Origin: Sphingomonas sp. TDK1
GTDB taxonomy: Bacteria; Pseudomonadota; Alphaproteobacteria; Sphingomonadales; Sphingomonadaceae
Length of the DNA: 64,000 nt
Assembly: GCF_001650735.1 (NCBI RefSeq)
Contig: NZ_LXVY01000017.1
Span: 1 to 64,000, forward strand
Direction of reading: 5' to 3'
Shown here: positions 28,066-36,804 of the stretch, piece by piece
Position numbering within the stretch: the first letter of the stretch is position 1
How the letters are laid out: each line of letters starts with the position of its first letter
The notes under the pieces: model-generated
What the model was told of the DNA's origin: nothing
The model's input: only the letters and a program-made list of their open reading frames with translations
Database searches by the model: none
Program-made: the position numbers and the translations under genes

Positions 28066-28737
28066 TCAGAAGTGCGCGATCACACCCGCCATCGGGCGGA
28101 AGCTCTTCGCGTCGCTGAACGTGTTCATTTCGAGGCGCAAGCGCAGGCCGCTGCGGCCCGTGATGCCGCCCAGACCGATGTCCTTCGGGCCGACTTCGAC
28201 GCCGATACCGTAGGTCATCGCGTGATAGTCGCGGTTGGCGTTCGGCACCTTGTCGAAATTGACCCACTGGTAGCCGACCTTGCCGTAGATCAGGCCGCTG
28301 TCACCGGCGCGCAGGCCGAAGCGGCCGGCGGCGCCATATTCCCAGTCGATGTCGCCGCTGACGCCCTTGGCGACGTTACCTTCCGCGCCGACGAAGACCG
28401 GGCCGAGCGGCACGTTCACGCCGACCACGCCCTGCACCATCGCGCCGTCGAGGCGATACTTGTTCGGCAGGATGGGGATACCGGCATTCTGCTGGCGGTC
28501 GAAACGCTCCCAGCCGCCGAGCACGCCGACATAGGGCTCGATACCGAATGCCTTGGAACCGTCCGGCGAGCGCGGCGCTTCGCTGTCCTGCGCGGCAGTG
28601 GTGGACATGGTGCCGCTGGTGTCCGCGCTCGTGGTCGACATCGTGCCGGCACCGGTGGTGGTGGTGTCCTGCGCGAAGGCGGGGACGGCGAAGGGAAGCG
28701 CGGCAGCTGCTGCCGCGACGGCAATGATCTTACGCAT
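28066..28737 (-). CDS. Outer-membrane beta-barrel protein (opacity-type)
   Basis: A 223-residue exported protein. The signal peptide ends at AVPAFAQ; a Thr/Ser-rich linker follows (about 30 residues), then alternating strands such as GIEPYVGVLGGWERFD, FVGAEGNVAKG and LIYGKVGYQWVNFD, ending in the aromatic IAHF required for barrel assembly. It probably forms an 8-stranded OmpA/OmpW-like barrel. Ligand unknown. Confidence 0.85.
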   Translation of the reverse strand: MRKIIAVAAAAAALPFAVPAFAQDTTTTGAGTMSTTSADTSGTMSTTAAQDSEAPRSPDGSKAFGIEPYVGVLGGWERFDRQQNAGIPILPNKYRLDGAMVQGVVGVNVPLGPVFVGAEGNVAKGVSGDIDWEYGAAGRFGLRAGDSGLIYGKVGYQWVNFDKVPNANRDYHAMTYGIGVEVGPKDIGLGGITGRSGLRLRLEMNTFSDAKSFRPMAGVIAHF

Positions 28738-28935
28738 GGGGGGATAACCTCTACGCTGGTGAAACACACATCTCCCGGCACATGCCGCTGCAACAGGCGG
28801 GCCGGCCGGAGATGGGCGCACAATGCCCGGGTGATCGGCAAGGTTGCATCGCCGCGAAGCTTTGGTGCCGGAGTGTTGCACTGCGGCAACGGTTTCTGTC
28901 GCTCCGATGAACGAACGTTTGCGCAGTGCGGGCGC

Positions 28936-29604
28936 TCAGCCCTTGGGCTGGCCCTCGGCGGGAACCGGCGTCAGCTCATAGACATCCACGCTGCCGGGGA
29001 GGGCGCCGGGCACCGCCAGCCGCCAGCGAAACGCGCCGAACCGCTCGACCATGCCGACCACGTCGCGCGCGCCCGGATTGCCGTAGCCGATGTCGTTTGC
29101 GCCCGCCTTCGCCTGGCGCGCGCCGAGGAATACATAGCGTTTGCCGTCCGGGAACACATAGCCGGCGACGATGTCGGTGCCGGTCTGCTTGGCGAGGCCG
29201 AGCGGGGCTTCGTCGTCCTGCGCGTCCGCCGCCGAGATGTAGCAGAAGCCGGTCGGGCTCGGCTGCACCAGCGCGCGTCCGGTGGGGCTGCGCTTCAGAT
29301 GGAGCGTGCGGCAGCGATAGGAGCCGGGCGGAAGCGCCGGATGCGGCTGGCCGGCGTCCGGATCCAGCACGGCGCCCTGCACCTTGCGCACGGGCGGCCG
29401 CACGCCTTCATAGAGTTGGCGCCAATCGGCCGGCAGACTCTCGAGCCTCGGCACATCGGCATCGGCGATACGGGTGCGCCAGAGCGGCGGCGGCGGGGCC
29501 GCTTCGACGATCGCGGTCGGGTGCATATCCGTTCCGGCGCTCCCGGCATGGCAGCCGACAAGCATGGGCAAAGCGAGCATCGCGCAGGCGAGCCGGACCA
29601 TCAT
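28936..29604 (-). CDS. DUF4893 lipoprotein (copy 2)
   Basis: A 222-residue protein starting MMVRLACAMLALPMLVGC (lipobox LVGC). It shares the DUF4893 pattern with the gene at 24808-25434: WRTRIADADVPRLESLP, PPGSYRCRTLHL, a YVFLGAR core and a closing GAFRWRLAVPGALPGSVDVYEL. The two genes are 3.5 kb apart on opposite strands and clearly diverged, so the duplication is old. Function unknown. Confidence 0.82.
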   Translation of the reverse strand: MMVRLACAMLALPMLVGCHAGSAGTDMHPTAIVEAAPPPPLWRTRIADADVPRLESLPADWRQLYEGVRPPVRKVQGAVLDPDAGQPHPALPPGSYRCRTLHLKRSPTGRALVQPSPTGFCYISAADAQDDEAPLGLAKQTGTDIVAGYVFPDGKRYVFLGARQAKAGANDIGYGNPGARDVVGMVERFGAFRWRLAVPGALPGSVDVYELTPVPAEGQPKG

Positions 29605-29838
29605 CTATCCCCTGTGAATATCAGGACGCGCGGTCCCGCGCCGGTCCTGTGGATCAAAATCGTAAACGAATGTTAACGAAAGGTAAAAGCTGCGGTGGGC
29701 GTGCTTTCTGGTGCGGCGAACCGAAGCGGCCCGTCCCGCGCGGCCGGCAGATGAACGGAAGTATGGGCTGCCTCCCCTTGGAACCGCCGCGCGTACGGTC
29801 CATTAGGCTGCAATAGGGACATGGTCGGGAGACTGAAG

Positions 29839-30378
29839 ATGAAGGCTCGGGGAATCGCAGTGGGCGCGGTCGCGATCGGCGCGGTGCTGCTGGGCGGATG
29901 CGTCACCAAGGCGCGCAACGAACGCTATATGGCCGGCCATTTCCGCGCGCAGGCCGAACTGCACGATGCCGGCGGCAAGGTGGTGGGCACCGCCGTGGCC
30001 GAGCAGGTCGAAGGTTCGATTCGCGTGCTGGTGGACGTGAACGGCATCTCGCCGGGGCCGCATGGCGTGCATGTCCACACGATCGGCGTCTGCACTCCGC
30101 CGGACTTCACCAGCGCCGGCGGCCACTGGAACCCGGGCGCGACCAAGCACGGCAAGGAGAACCCGATGGGTCCCCACGCCGGCGACCTGCCGAACATGAA
30201 GGTCGACGAGAAGGGCCATGGCCATATCAGCTTCACGCTCAGCGGCGGCACGTTCGACCAGCTGATGGACCAGGACGGTGCGGCGCTGGTCGTCCATGCC
30301 GGCGAAGATGACTACAAGTCCGATCCGGCCGGCAACAGCGGCGGCCGGATCGCGTGCGGCGTGTTCCAAACGGTCTGA
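29839..30378 (+). CDS. sodC: Superoxide dismutase [Cu-Zn], lipoprotein
   Basis: Converts superoxide to H2O2 and O2 in the periplasm. The 179-residue protein has a lipoprotein signal (VLLGGC). Copper and zinc ligands are seen in GPHGVHVHTIGVC, GHWNPGATKHG, GPHAGDLPN and LVVHAGEDDY, and the disulfide partners in GVC and IACGVF. The ATG at 29839 has GGGAG 8 bp upstream, preferred over 29821. A strong hairpin follows the gene. Confidence 0.95.
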   Translation: MKARGIAVGAVAIGAVLLGGCVTKARNERYMAGHFRAQAELHDAGGKVVGTAVAEQVEGSIRVLVDVNGISPGPHGVHVHTIGVCTPPDFTSAGGHWNPGATKHGKENPMGPHAGDLPNMKVDEKGHGHISFTLSGGTFDQLMDQDGAALVVHAGEDDYKSDPAGNSGGRIACGVFQTV

Positions 30379-30398
30379 TCCGCGCGCGGTGACGTCGG

Positions 30399-30423
30399 CG
30401 GGTCGGGCGGGTCGCCCGACCCG
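30399..30423 (+). terminator. Strong GC hairpin after sodC
   Basis: A perfect 10-bp stem CGGGTCGGGC / GCCCGACCCG with a five-base loop lies 20 bp after the sodC stop. No T run follows. The remaining 167 bp before the phosphatase gene hold nothing I can name. Confidence 0.55.
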
Positions 30424-30590
30424 CGGGTCTGCGCGGGTCCTGCCTGGGGCCTGAAGGGGCCGGTGCCTCGCGCCCCGACCCCGTCCCGCGCCTGGCCGCG
30501 CGGCGTTCTGCCGCCGCACCCGGAAAGGCTTCGGGCATTGCCAGCGCGGACGGGACTGCGTACCCCATTTACGAAAGGATGATGTGCGCT

Positions 30591-31061
30591 ATGGCCGAAC
30601 CGGCATTCCTGTTCGTCTGCCTGGGCAATATCTGCCGATCGCCATTGGCAGAGGCCGCCTTTCGTGCGGCAGCCGATGCCGCAGGCATTCCCGCCCTTGC
30701 CGACTCCGCCGGAACAGGCGGCTGGCACGCCGGCGAGGCGCCCGACCGCCGCTCGATCGCGGTCGCGGCGAAGCATGGCATCGACATTTCCGGCCTGCGC
30801 GCCCGTCAGGTGACCCGCGACGATTTCGAGCGGTTCGATCATATCCTCGCGCTCGATCCCCAGAATCTGTCCGATCTGCGGCGGATCGCGCCACCGGGCG
30901 CCCGTGCGCAGCTACGGCTGCTGCTCGATGCGGTGCCCGGCTGGGAAGGGCGCGCCGTCGACGACCCCTATTATGGCGGGCCCGAAGGCTTTGAACGCAC
31001 CTGGGACGAGGTGCGTACGGCAGCCGACCGGCTGGTCGACGCGCTCGTACGAACCCGTTGA
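30591..31061 (+). CDS. Low-molecular-weight protein tyrosine phosphatase
   Basis: A 156-residue phosphatase with the P-loop CLGNICRSP at residues 11-19 (C-x5-R-S) and the general acid in DDPYYGG near residue 126. In bacteria these enzymes act on tyrosine kinases of polysaccharide export or on arsenate; no such partners are nearby. Start MAEPAF is chosen over an ATG four codons earlier. It precedes the oxidoreductase by 20 bp. Confidence 0.92.
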   Translation: MAEPAFLFVCLGNICRSPLAEAAFRAAADAAGIPALADSAGTGGWHAGEAPDRRSIAVAAKHGIDISGLRARQVTRDDFERFDHILALDPQNLSDLRRIAPPGARAQLRLLLDAVPGWEGRAVDDPYYGGPEGFERTWDEVRTAADRLVDALVRTR

Positions 31062-31081
31062 ACCAACAGAAGGAGAGGCAC

Positions 31082-32197
31082 ATGGCATTTACCGGACGCG
31101 AACTGCGCTCGACGTTGCGCGAGGACGGCACGCTTCGCCTGTCGCTGGAGCAGGTAACCTATCCGGCGCCGGCGCCGGACGAAGTGATCGTCCGCATCGA
31201 AGCCGCGCCGATCAATCCCAGCGATCTCGGCTTGCTGCTGGGCCCGGCGCAGGTCGATACGCTGCGCGAAGACGGCGATGCGCTGCTGTTCGAGGTACAG
31301 AAGGGCCGACTGGGCAGCATGAAGGCACGGCTGGGCCAGTCCATGCCGGTGGGCAACGAAGGCGCGGGCACCGTGGTCGCCGCCGGCGCCGAGGCGGCGC
31401 AGCTGATGGGCAAGCGCGTCGCCGCGATCGGTGGAGCGATGTTCGCAGACTATCGTGTGCTCAAGGCACGCGACGTGGTGGAACTGCCCGAATCCGCCAG
31501 CGCGGCGGACGGCGCGGCGATCTTCGTCAATCCGCTTACCGCGCTGGGCTTCGTCGAGACGATGCGGCGCGACGGCCACACCGCCATCGTGCATACTGCG
31601 GCGGCCTCGAATCTGGGGCAGATGCTGCAGAAGGTCTGTCTCGCGGACGGCGTGCCGCTGGTGAACATCGTGCGTTCGGACGAGCAGGCGGGGATCCTTC
31701 GCGACATCGGCGCCACGCATATCGTGAACAGCCGCGACGAGGATTTCCGCGCCAAGCTGACCGATGCGATTGCGGAGACAGGCGCGACGGTGGCGTTCGA
31801 CGCGATCGGCGGCGGCACGCTCGGCAGCGACATCCTGCAGGCGATGGAAGCGGCGGCAGTGCGGCAGATGTCCGAATATAGCCGTTATGGATCTGAACAG
31901 TTCAAGCAGCTCTACATCTATGGCGCGCTCGACATGGCGCCGACGACGCTGAACCGCCTGGCCTTCGGCTTCCAGTGGAGCGTGTCCGGCTGGCTGCTGA
32001 TGCCCTTCCTGCGCCGGGCCGGGATGGAGACGCTGGGCGCGATGCGGAAGCGCATCCTGGCCGAGCTGAGCACCACCTTCGCCAGCCGATACACCCGGAC
32101 CATCGGTCTGGCGGAGGCGCTCGATCCCGACGTGCTGCGTGCCTATGAGCGCAAGGCGACGGGCGAGAAGTTCCTGATCGATCCCGGGCTGGGCTGA
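31082..32197 (+). CDS. Zinc-type alcohol dehydrogenase-like quinone oxidoreductase
   Basis: A 371-residue MDR-superfamily protein. An N-terminal GroES-like domain (EVIVRIEAAPINPSDLG) is followed by VGNEGAGTVVAAG and a Rossmann half (AIVHTAAASNLGQMLQKVC, FDAIGGGTLG). Structural zinc cysteines are absent, as in quinone oxidoreductases. AGGAGAGG precedes the ATG. It is probably co-transcribed with the phosphatase; substrate unknown. Confidence 0.85.
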   Translation: MAFTGRELRSTLREDGTLRLSLEQVTYPAPAPDEVIVRIEAAPINPSDLGLLLGPAQVDTLREDGDALLFEVQKGRLGSMKARLGQSMPVGNEGAGTVVAAGAEAAQLMGKRVAAIGGAMFADYRVLKARDVVELPESASAADGAAIFVNPLTALGFVETMRRDGHTAIVHTAAASNLGQMLQKVCLADGVPLVNIVRSDEQAGILRDIGATHIVNSRDEDFRAKLTDAIAETGATVAFDAIGGGTLGSDILQAMEAAAVRQMSEYSRYGSEQFKQLYIYGALDMAPTTLNRLAFGFQWSVSGWLLMPFLRRAGMETLGAMRKRILAELSTTFASRYTRTIGLAEALDPDVLRAYERKATGEKFLIDPGLG

Positions 32198-32367
32198 TTG
32201 CCGGGTCTACCCCGTAACGATACCTAGGTCATTGTGAAATATTGTTTCTAATAATTGTCACAACGGACCTACCAGCCCCATCGCCATCTACAATGCATCC
32301 GGGTGCGCTGAACGCAACGCCATGCGGGAACGGTTTCCCCAGGCGAAAAAAGCGAGAGGGTTGACGT

Positions 32368-33753
32368 ATGCTGCATTGGTTCGAGGTGAAGGCTCCAATT
32401 CGGGAGAAGCTGAAGGTCGCATTCGGCGCGATGCTCGGCATCATGGCGGTGCTCGCTGTCCTGAACCAGATCCTGCCGCATTGGGTGATGTTGGGCCTGG
32501 ACGTGGTGGTGATCGCCGCCGCGTTCGGCGTCACCCGCATGTTTCGCCGGATGATCGCCGATCCCTATGTCGCCACCGTGGTGCGCATGGAAGGATTGGC
32601 GGCCGGCAATCTCGAAGCGCCGATCGCCCATACCGAGTATGAGGACTGCGTGGGCCGCATATCGCGCGCGATGCTGGTCTTCCGGGACGCGGCGGTAGCG
32701 CAGCGCGAGGCTGCCGAGCAGCAGGCGGAAGTCGTGCGCGTGCTCGGCCAGTCCCTCGAGCAGCTCGCAAAGGGCGACCTCACGGCAGACGTGACCGCCG
32801 ATTTTCCGGGTGCCAATGCGGTGCTGAAGACCAATTTCAACGAAGCCCTGGCCGCGCTTCGCGAGCTGGTGCGGTCGGTGACGCTGTCGGCGGAAACCAT
32901 CAGCACGGGTTCGGCGCAGATCGCCAGCGCGTCCGAGGATCTTTCGCGTCGGACCGAGAGCGCCGCCGCCAGCCTGCAGGAAACCGTCCACGCGATCGGC
33001 GAGATGGACCAGCGTCTGCGCAGCACCGCCGGCAGCGCCAGCCAGACGGTGGCGCGCGCCGATGGTGCGATCACCTCGGTCCAGGCCGGTCGCGACGTCG
33101 CCGACGAGGCCGTGTCGGCGATGAGCCGCGTGTCCGAAAGCGCCAAGGGCATCGACGACGTGATCGAGGGCCTCGACAAGATCGCCTTCCAGACGCGTGT
33201 TCTGGCGATGAACGCCGCCGTGGAGGCCGGTCGTGCCGGTGAGGCAGGCCGTGGCTTCGCGGTCGTCGCGGATCTCGTTTCCGCGCTGGCGATGCGCGCC
33301 GAGGAGGAGGCCGGCCGCGCCCGCGACCAGCTGACCACCACCCAGGCCGATGTGACCGCCGCCGTGGGCATGGTCCAGCGCGTCGACGAAGCCTTTGCGG
33401 CGATCGCGACCGATGTGCGCGAAGTACATGGCCTGCTCGGCACGATGGCGTCGGCAAACCAGGCGCAGGCATCGTCCATCGGCGAGATCAGCACCGCGAT
33501 CACCGTAATGGACCAGGCGACGCAACAGAATGCGGCGATGGTGGAGGAGACCTCCGCCGCCGCGCGCAATCTGAGCAGCGAGGTGGAAGCGCTGAAGCGT
33601 CAGGCACAGGCGTTCACCGTTGATGGCGCGCACAATTCGCGGATGAGCATGCCGCTGCGCCGGCCGGTCCTCGCGAAAAACAGCGGGGCTTCTCGCGCCC
33701 GCACCCCCGCACCGGCGCCCGCGATGGCGGATGGCGACTGGGCATCGTTCTGA
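32368..33753 (+). CDS. Methyl-accepting chemotaxis protein without a periplasmic sensor
   Basis: A 461-residue receptor. Two membrane helices (about 15-35 and 39-57) are separated by only a few residues, so there is almost no periplasmic loop. Two HAMP-like segments follow (about 60-110 and 118-170), then the signalling domain with tip IAFQTRVLAMNAAVEAGRAGEAGRGFAVVAD. The C-terminus ends in WASF. It probably senses a cytoplasmic or membrane signal. No other che genes are in the window. Confidence 0.92.
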   Translation: MLHWFEVKAPIREKLKVAFGAMLGIMAVLAVLNQILPHWVMLGLDVVVIAAAFGVTRMFRRMIADPYVATVVRMEGLAAGNLEAPIAHTEYEDCVGRISRAMLVFRDAAVAQREAAEQQAEVVRVLGQSLEQLAKGDLTADVTADFPGANAVLKTNFNEALAALRELVRSVTLSAETISTGSAQIASASEDLSRRTESAAASLQETVHAIGEMDQRLRSTAGSASQTVARADGAITSVQAGRDVADEAVSAMSRVSESAKGIDDVIEGLDKIAFQTRVLAMNAAVEAGRAGEAGRGFAVVADLVSALAMRAEEEAGRARDQLTTTQADVTAAVGMVQRVDEAFAAIATDVREVHGLLGTMASANQAQASSIGEISTAITVMDQATQQNAAMVEETSAAARNLSSEVEALKRQAQAFTVDGAHNSRMSMPLRRPVLAKNSGASRARTPAPAPAMADGDWASF

Positions 33754-33766
33754 CGGCGCTGCCGGC

Positions 33767-34237
33767 TCAGCCCTCCGCTCCGGCATGGGCATGGAGTCGC
33801 TGGCGGGCCGTTAGCAGCGCCCCCACCGGTTCCGCGACCGGCGCGAACATGCCAAGGCCGAGGCGCTGACCCGGCAGATTGACGTACACCGCTTCGATGC
33901 CGCGGGCGCTATAGGCTTCGTGCCAGAAGCCGGCGCCCTGCGGATCTTTCAGGAAATCCCGCCACCAATGGCTGTGCGGTGCGCTGCGGGTGAAGGCCTC
34001 CAGACTCGGCAGGTCGCGCCAATATTGGCGAAAGCCGACATGGTTCCAGCCGAACAGCATGCCATCCTCCGCGAGCAGTCCGTCGGGCGGGTTCTTCTTG
34101 ATGTCGGCGAGGCCGCGGCCGATCCGCATCATCGCAGGAAGCGCCCGCCAGCGGCGCAGCTTGAACCCCAGGATCACGACGATCAGGTCGGGATAGGCTG
34201 CGAGATCGACCGTCTCGCGGCGCGGTATGGCTTGCAT
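33767..34237 (-). CDS. DUF4188 domain protein
   Basis: A 156-residue protein of the DUF4188 (monooxygenase-like) family: LIVVILGFKLRRWRALP, GMLFGWNHVGFRQYWRDLPSLEAF, SAPHSHWWRDF and FWHEAYSARGIEAVYVNLP. These have a ferredoxin-like dimeric fold, but catalysis is not established. It is divergent from a TetR gene with tandem operators between them, so it is the likely repressed target. Confidence 0.85.
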   Translation of the reverse strand: MQAIPRRETVDLAAYPDLIVVILGFKLRRWRALPAMMRIGRGLADIKKNPPDGLLAEDGMLFGWNHVGFRQYWRDLPSLEAFTRSAPHSHWWRDFLKDPQGAGFWHEAYSARGIEAVYVNLPGQRLGLGMFAPVAEPVGALLTARQRLHAHAGAEG

Positions 34238-34250
34238 GGCTACTCTCCTT

Positions 34251-34265
34251 GTTTACGATGTACAC
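34251..34265. promoter_or_regulatory. TetR operator site 1 (imperfect)
   Basis: GTTTAC-GAT-GTACAC, one mismatch from the perfect palindrome at 34276-34290. It sits 14 bp upstream of the DUF4188 start, so binding would cover that gene's leader or promoter. Confidence 0.7.
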
Positions 34266-34275
34266 AGTACAGTGA

Positions 34276-34290
34276 GTTTACGGTGTAAAC
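34276..34290. promoter_or_regulatory. TetR operator site 2 (perfect palindrome)
   Basis: GTTTAC-GGT-GTAAAC is a perfect 6-3-6 palindrome ending 4 bp before the TetR start codon. Its centre is 25 bp from that of site 1. Binding would repress the TetR gene itself. Confidence 0.75.
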
Positions 34291-34293
34291 AAG

Positions 34294-34851
34294 ATGGAAC
34301 CTGCAGACGGATTGCGCGCTCGGCTGATCGACGCGGCAACGGCCCTCCTGGATGCGCAAGGCGAGGGGGGCGTGACGCTGCGTGCGCTCGCCAAGGCGAC
34401 GGGCGTGTCGGCGATGGCGCCCTATCGCCATTTCCCGGACAAGGCGGCACTGCTCGGCGCGGTGGCGGAGGCGGGGTTCGCCGAACTCGCGGCGGTGCTG
34501 GCGACGGCGGATCGCGCGGAGTCGCCCAAGGCGGCGCTGGTCGCGCAGGGGCTCGCCTATTTCGGATTCGCCCAGTCGCATCCTGCGATGTTCCGACTGA
34601 TGTTCGGCGGCAATCCCGGCTGCACCGTCGCGCCCAAGGAATATGGCGAGGCGTTCGCGATCCTGTCGCGGCGTGTCGCCAGCCTGGCGGGCGGCGATCC
34701 CGGACCCGCGACGCTGGCCGCCTGGGGCGTGGTGCATGGCCTGTCGACACTGGCACTCGACGGCAAGGTGCCCGCGGAGGATGGCGTCGTTGCGGCGGCG
34801 ATGGCGCTGGTGGCGGATGGCGTGGCGGGCGCTCAGACCCGCAGCGGATAG
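34294..34851 (+). CDS. TetR/AcrR-family repressor
   Basis: A 185-residue regulator. The N-terminal HTH reads LRALAKATGVSAMAPYRHFPDKAALLGAV, typical of TetR with TetR_C_33-like C-terminal ligand domain (FGFAQSHPAMFRLMFGG). It is divergent from the DUF4188 gene, and two GTTTAC-type operators fill the 56-bp gap. The 3' end overlaps the convergent thpR gene by 19 bp. Confidence 0.92.
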   Translation: MEPADGLRARLIDAATALLDAQGEGGVTLRALAKATGVSAMAPYRHFPDKAALLGAVAEAGFAELAAVLATADRAESPKAALVAQGLAYFGFAQSHPAMFRLMFGGNPGCTVAPKEYGEAFAILSRRVASLAGGDPGPATLAAWGVVHGLSTLALDGKVPAEDGVVAAAMALVADGVAGAQTRSG

Positions 34852-35369
34852 CGGCCAATCGCCTCGTAGCTCGCGCCCTCGCGGCCGAGATGGCTTTCGT
34901 ACAGGAGGAAGCTGTCGACCGGAAAGGGCGCGCTGGCAAGGCCGGCATGCGTATCGAGAAAGCGGGCATTGGCGCCCGCCGGTGCGTTCATTCGGGCAAG
35001 CGTGATATGCGGCAGATAGGCGCGCCGTTCGGGCGGCAGCCCCAGGCGTACCATCGCCTGGTCGATCTTCTGGTGCAGCTGCGCCACCTTATCGTGCGGG
35101 CGAAGCCCTGCCCAGAGCGCGTTGGGCCGACCCCGCGAGTCGAACTCGCCCACGCCGGCGAGCGCGAGCTCGAACGGTGCGAACCGGACCGCGCCCAGCG
35201 CGGTCGCCACATCCTCGGCCACCGGGCGCTCGACTTCGCCGATATAGCGTAGCGTGCAGTGCAGCTGGTCGTCCTTTTGCCATCGCGCGCCGGAGACACC
35301 GCCGGCAAGCGCCAGCAATTGCGCGCGAATCGCGGAGGGAGGGCGGAAGCCGACGAACAGACGATGCAT
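34833..35369 (-). CDS. thpR: RNA 2',3'-cyclic phosphodiesterase (2H family)
   Basis: A 178-residue 2H phosphoesterase with the paired catalytic motifs HCTLRYIG near residue 38 and HITLARMN near residue 121. Family members open 2',3'-cyclic phosphates of RNA, and some ligate tRNA halves in vitro. The start at MHRLFVGFRPP is family-typical. It overlaps the TetR gene tail by 19 bp in convergent orientation. Confidence 0.92.
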   Translation of the reverse strand: MHRLFVGFRPPSAIRAQLLALAGGVSGARWQKDDQLHCTLRYIGEVERPVAEDVATALGAVRFAPFELALAGVGEFDSRGRPNALWAGLRPHDKVAQLHQKIDQAMVRLGLPPERRAYLPHITLARMNAPAGANARFLDTHAGLASAPFPVDSFLLYESHLGREGASYEAIGRYPLRV

Positions 35370-35530
35370 CAGGCGCGTTCTAGCGTGCGGGCTAGCTTGT
35401 TCAAAGCGAACGAGAAGTCTTCGCGAGCTGTGTATCGAAACGTTGCTGGGCCCGGTTTCGCTTGAAAACCCCTGTGGCGAGGCCGATATTCCAGCCATCC
35501 GGCATTGCGCCGGTCAAAGGAGTTTTTCGA

Positions 35531-36298
35531 ATGGCTAACTGGTCCGATCCCCGCACGAGCGAGTCGCCCTTCGCGACCGCGAGTGCACGCGCCGCGGCGC
35601 ATGACGCGGGGCTCCGGTCGTACATGCTGTCGGTCTACAACTACATGCTGTCCGGCGTGCTGCTGACCGGCATCGTCGCGCTGGCGTTCGGCAAGGTCGC
35701 CTCGCTGCAGGCGCTGCTGTTCCAGGTGGTGGAAACCGCCCGCGGCCTGTCGCTGCAGCCGACGCTGCTCGGCTGGGTGGTGATGATCTCGCCGCTGGCG
35801 ATCGTGTTCGCGATGAGCTTCGGGCAGAGCCGCATGTCGGAGGGCACGCTCAAGGCGCTGTTCTTCGCCTATGCCGGCCTGCTGGGCGCGTCGCTCTCGA
35901 CGATCTTCGTCACCTATACCGACATGTCGATCGCCCAGGTGTTCTTCGGCACCGCCGCCGGCTTCGGCGCGCTGAGCCTCTATGGCTATACCACCAAGAA
36001 GGATCTGTCGGGCTTCGGCACCTTCCTGATCATCGGTCTGGTGGGGCTGATCGTCGCGTCGATCGTCAACATCTTCCTGCAGTCGGGTGTGATGAGCCTG
36101 GTGATCAGCGCCGTCGGCGTGCTGATCTTCGCCGGCCTCACCGCCTATGACACGCAGAAGATCAAGAGCATCTACAGCGTTGTCGCGGGCACGCGCGAAC
36201 AGGGCAAGGTCGCGATCATGGGGGCGCTGAACCTCTATCTCGACTTCATCAACATGTTCCTGTTCCTGCTGCGCCTGTTCGGCAGCTCGCGCGACTGA
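35531..36298 (+). CDS. Bax inhibitor-1/YccA family membrane protein
   Basis: A 255-residue protein with seven hydrophobic helices and BI-1 signals such as YNYMLSGVLLTGIVA near residue 36, YTTKKDLSGFG and FAGLTAYDTQKIK near the last helices. Bacterial relatives (YccA, YbhL, YetJ) interact with FtsH or act as Ca2+ leak channels. AAAGGAG lies 8 bp before the ATG. A strong terminator follows, so it is monocistronic. Confidence 0.93.
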   Translation: MANWSDPRTSESPFATASARAAAHDAGLRSYMLSVYNYMLSGVLLTGIVALAFGKVASLQALLFQVVETARGLSLQPTLLGWVVMISPLAIVFAMSFGQSRMSEGTLKALFFAYAGLLGASLSTIFVTYTDMSIAQVFFGTAAGFGALSLYGYTTKKDLSGFGTFLIIGLVGLIVASIVNIFLQSGVMSLVISAVGVLIFAGLTAYDTQKIKSIYSVVAGTREQGKVAIMGALNLYLDFINMFLFLLRLFGSSRD

Positions 36299-36324
36299 TC
36301 CTCGCGCGGAACGGAAGACACATG

Positions 36325-36359
36325 GGCCCGGCGGAGCGATCCGCCGGGCCTTTTGTTTT
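36325..36359 (+). terminator. Rho-independent terminator
   Basis: An 11-bp stem GGCCCGGCGGA/TCCGCCGGGCC with a GCGA loop is followed by TTTTGTTTT. It lies 26 bp after the BI-1 family gene. Confidence 0.92.
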
Positions 36360-36433
36360 GCGTGGCTTGCAGGAGACGGAACGCGGATCCCGACATGTCC
36401 GTTTAATCCGGGTAACGCTCAGGAGAGTGCAGC

Positions 36434-36793
36434 ATGACCAACAATCCCCTCGACCCCGCGATGGACCGGATGTCGGTCGCTCCCGACCCCCGCGCCGATG
36501 ACGACGCCAAGGGCGCAGTGCATTCCGCCGATGCCGGCACCGATTCCTCGATCGAGGAGCGGCTCGCCCGCGATCCCGCGAGCAAGGAAGCACGGCTGGA
36601 CCGCGCGCTCGACGAATCGATGGACGCGTCGGATCCGCCCGCGTCGACCCAGCCGGTGCACAACAACGATATCCCGGAAAGCTCGGGCTATGATCCCAAG
36701 GCAGAAGCCGCGCGCGCCGAGGGCAAGGCAGATGCGCCGAAGGAAGATCGCAGCGTGATCGACAAGGCGCTGCACAAGCTCGGCCTCGACTGA
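36434..36793 (+). CDS. Acidic hydrophilic hypothetical protein
   Basis: A 119-residue protein with no hydrophobic helix and no cysteine. Asp, Ala, Glu and Pro dominate, so it is probably disordered. The C-terminus (SVIDKALHKLGLD) may form a helix. AGGAGAGTGC precedes the ATG at 36434. It lies 11 bp before the cation transporter gene. Its composition recalls stress-related disordered proteins, but no family is recognised. Confidence 0.65.
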   Translation: MTNNPLDPAMDRMSVAPDPRADDDAKGAVHSADAGTDSSIEERLARDPASKEARLDRALDESMDASDPPASTQPVHNNDIPESSGYDPKAEAARAEGKADAPKEDRSVIDKALHKLGLD

Positions 36794-36804
36794 GGCCGCA
36801 ACGG

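Noticed and set aside
30399..30423. Strong hairpin after sodC considered as a riboswitch aptamer
   Set aside because: A single simple stem directly after a stop codon, 168 bp before the next gene; a terminator or processing site is more likely.
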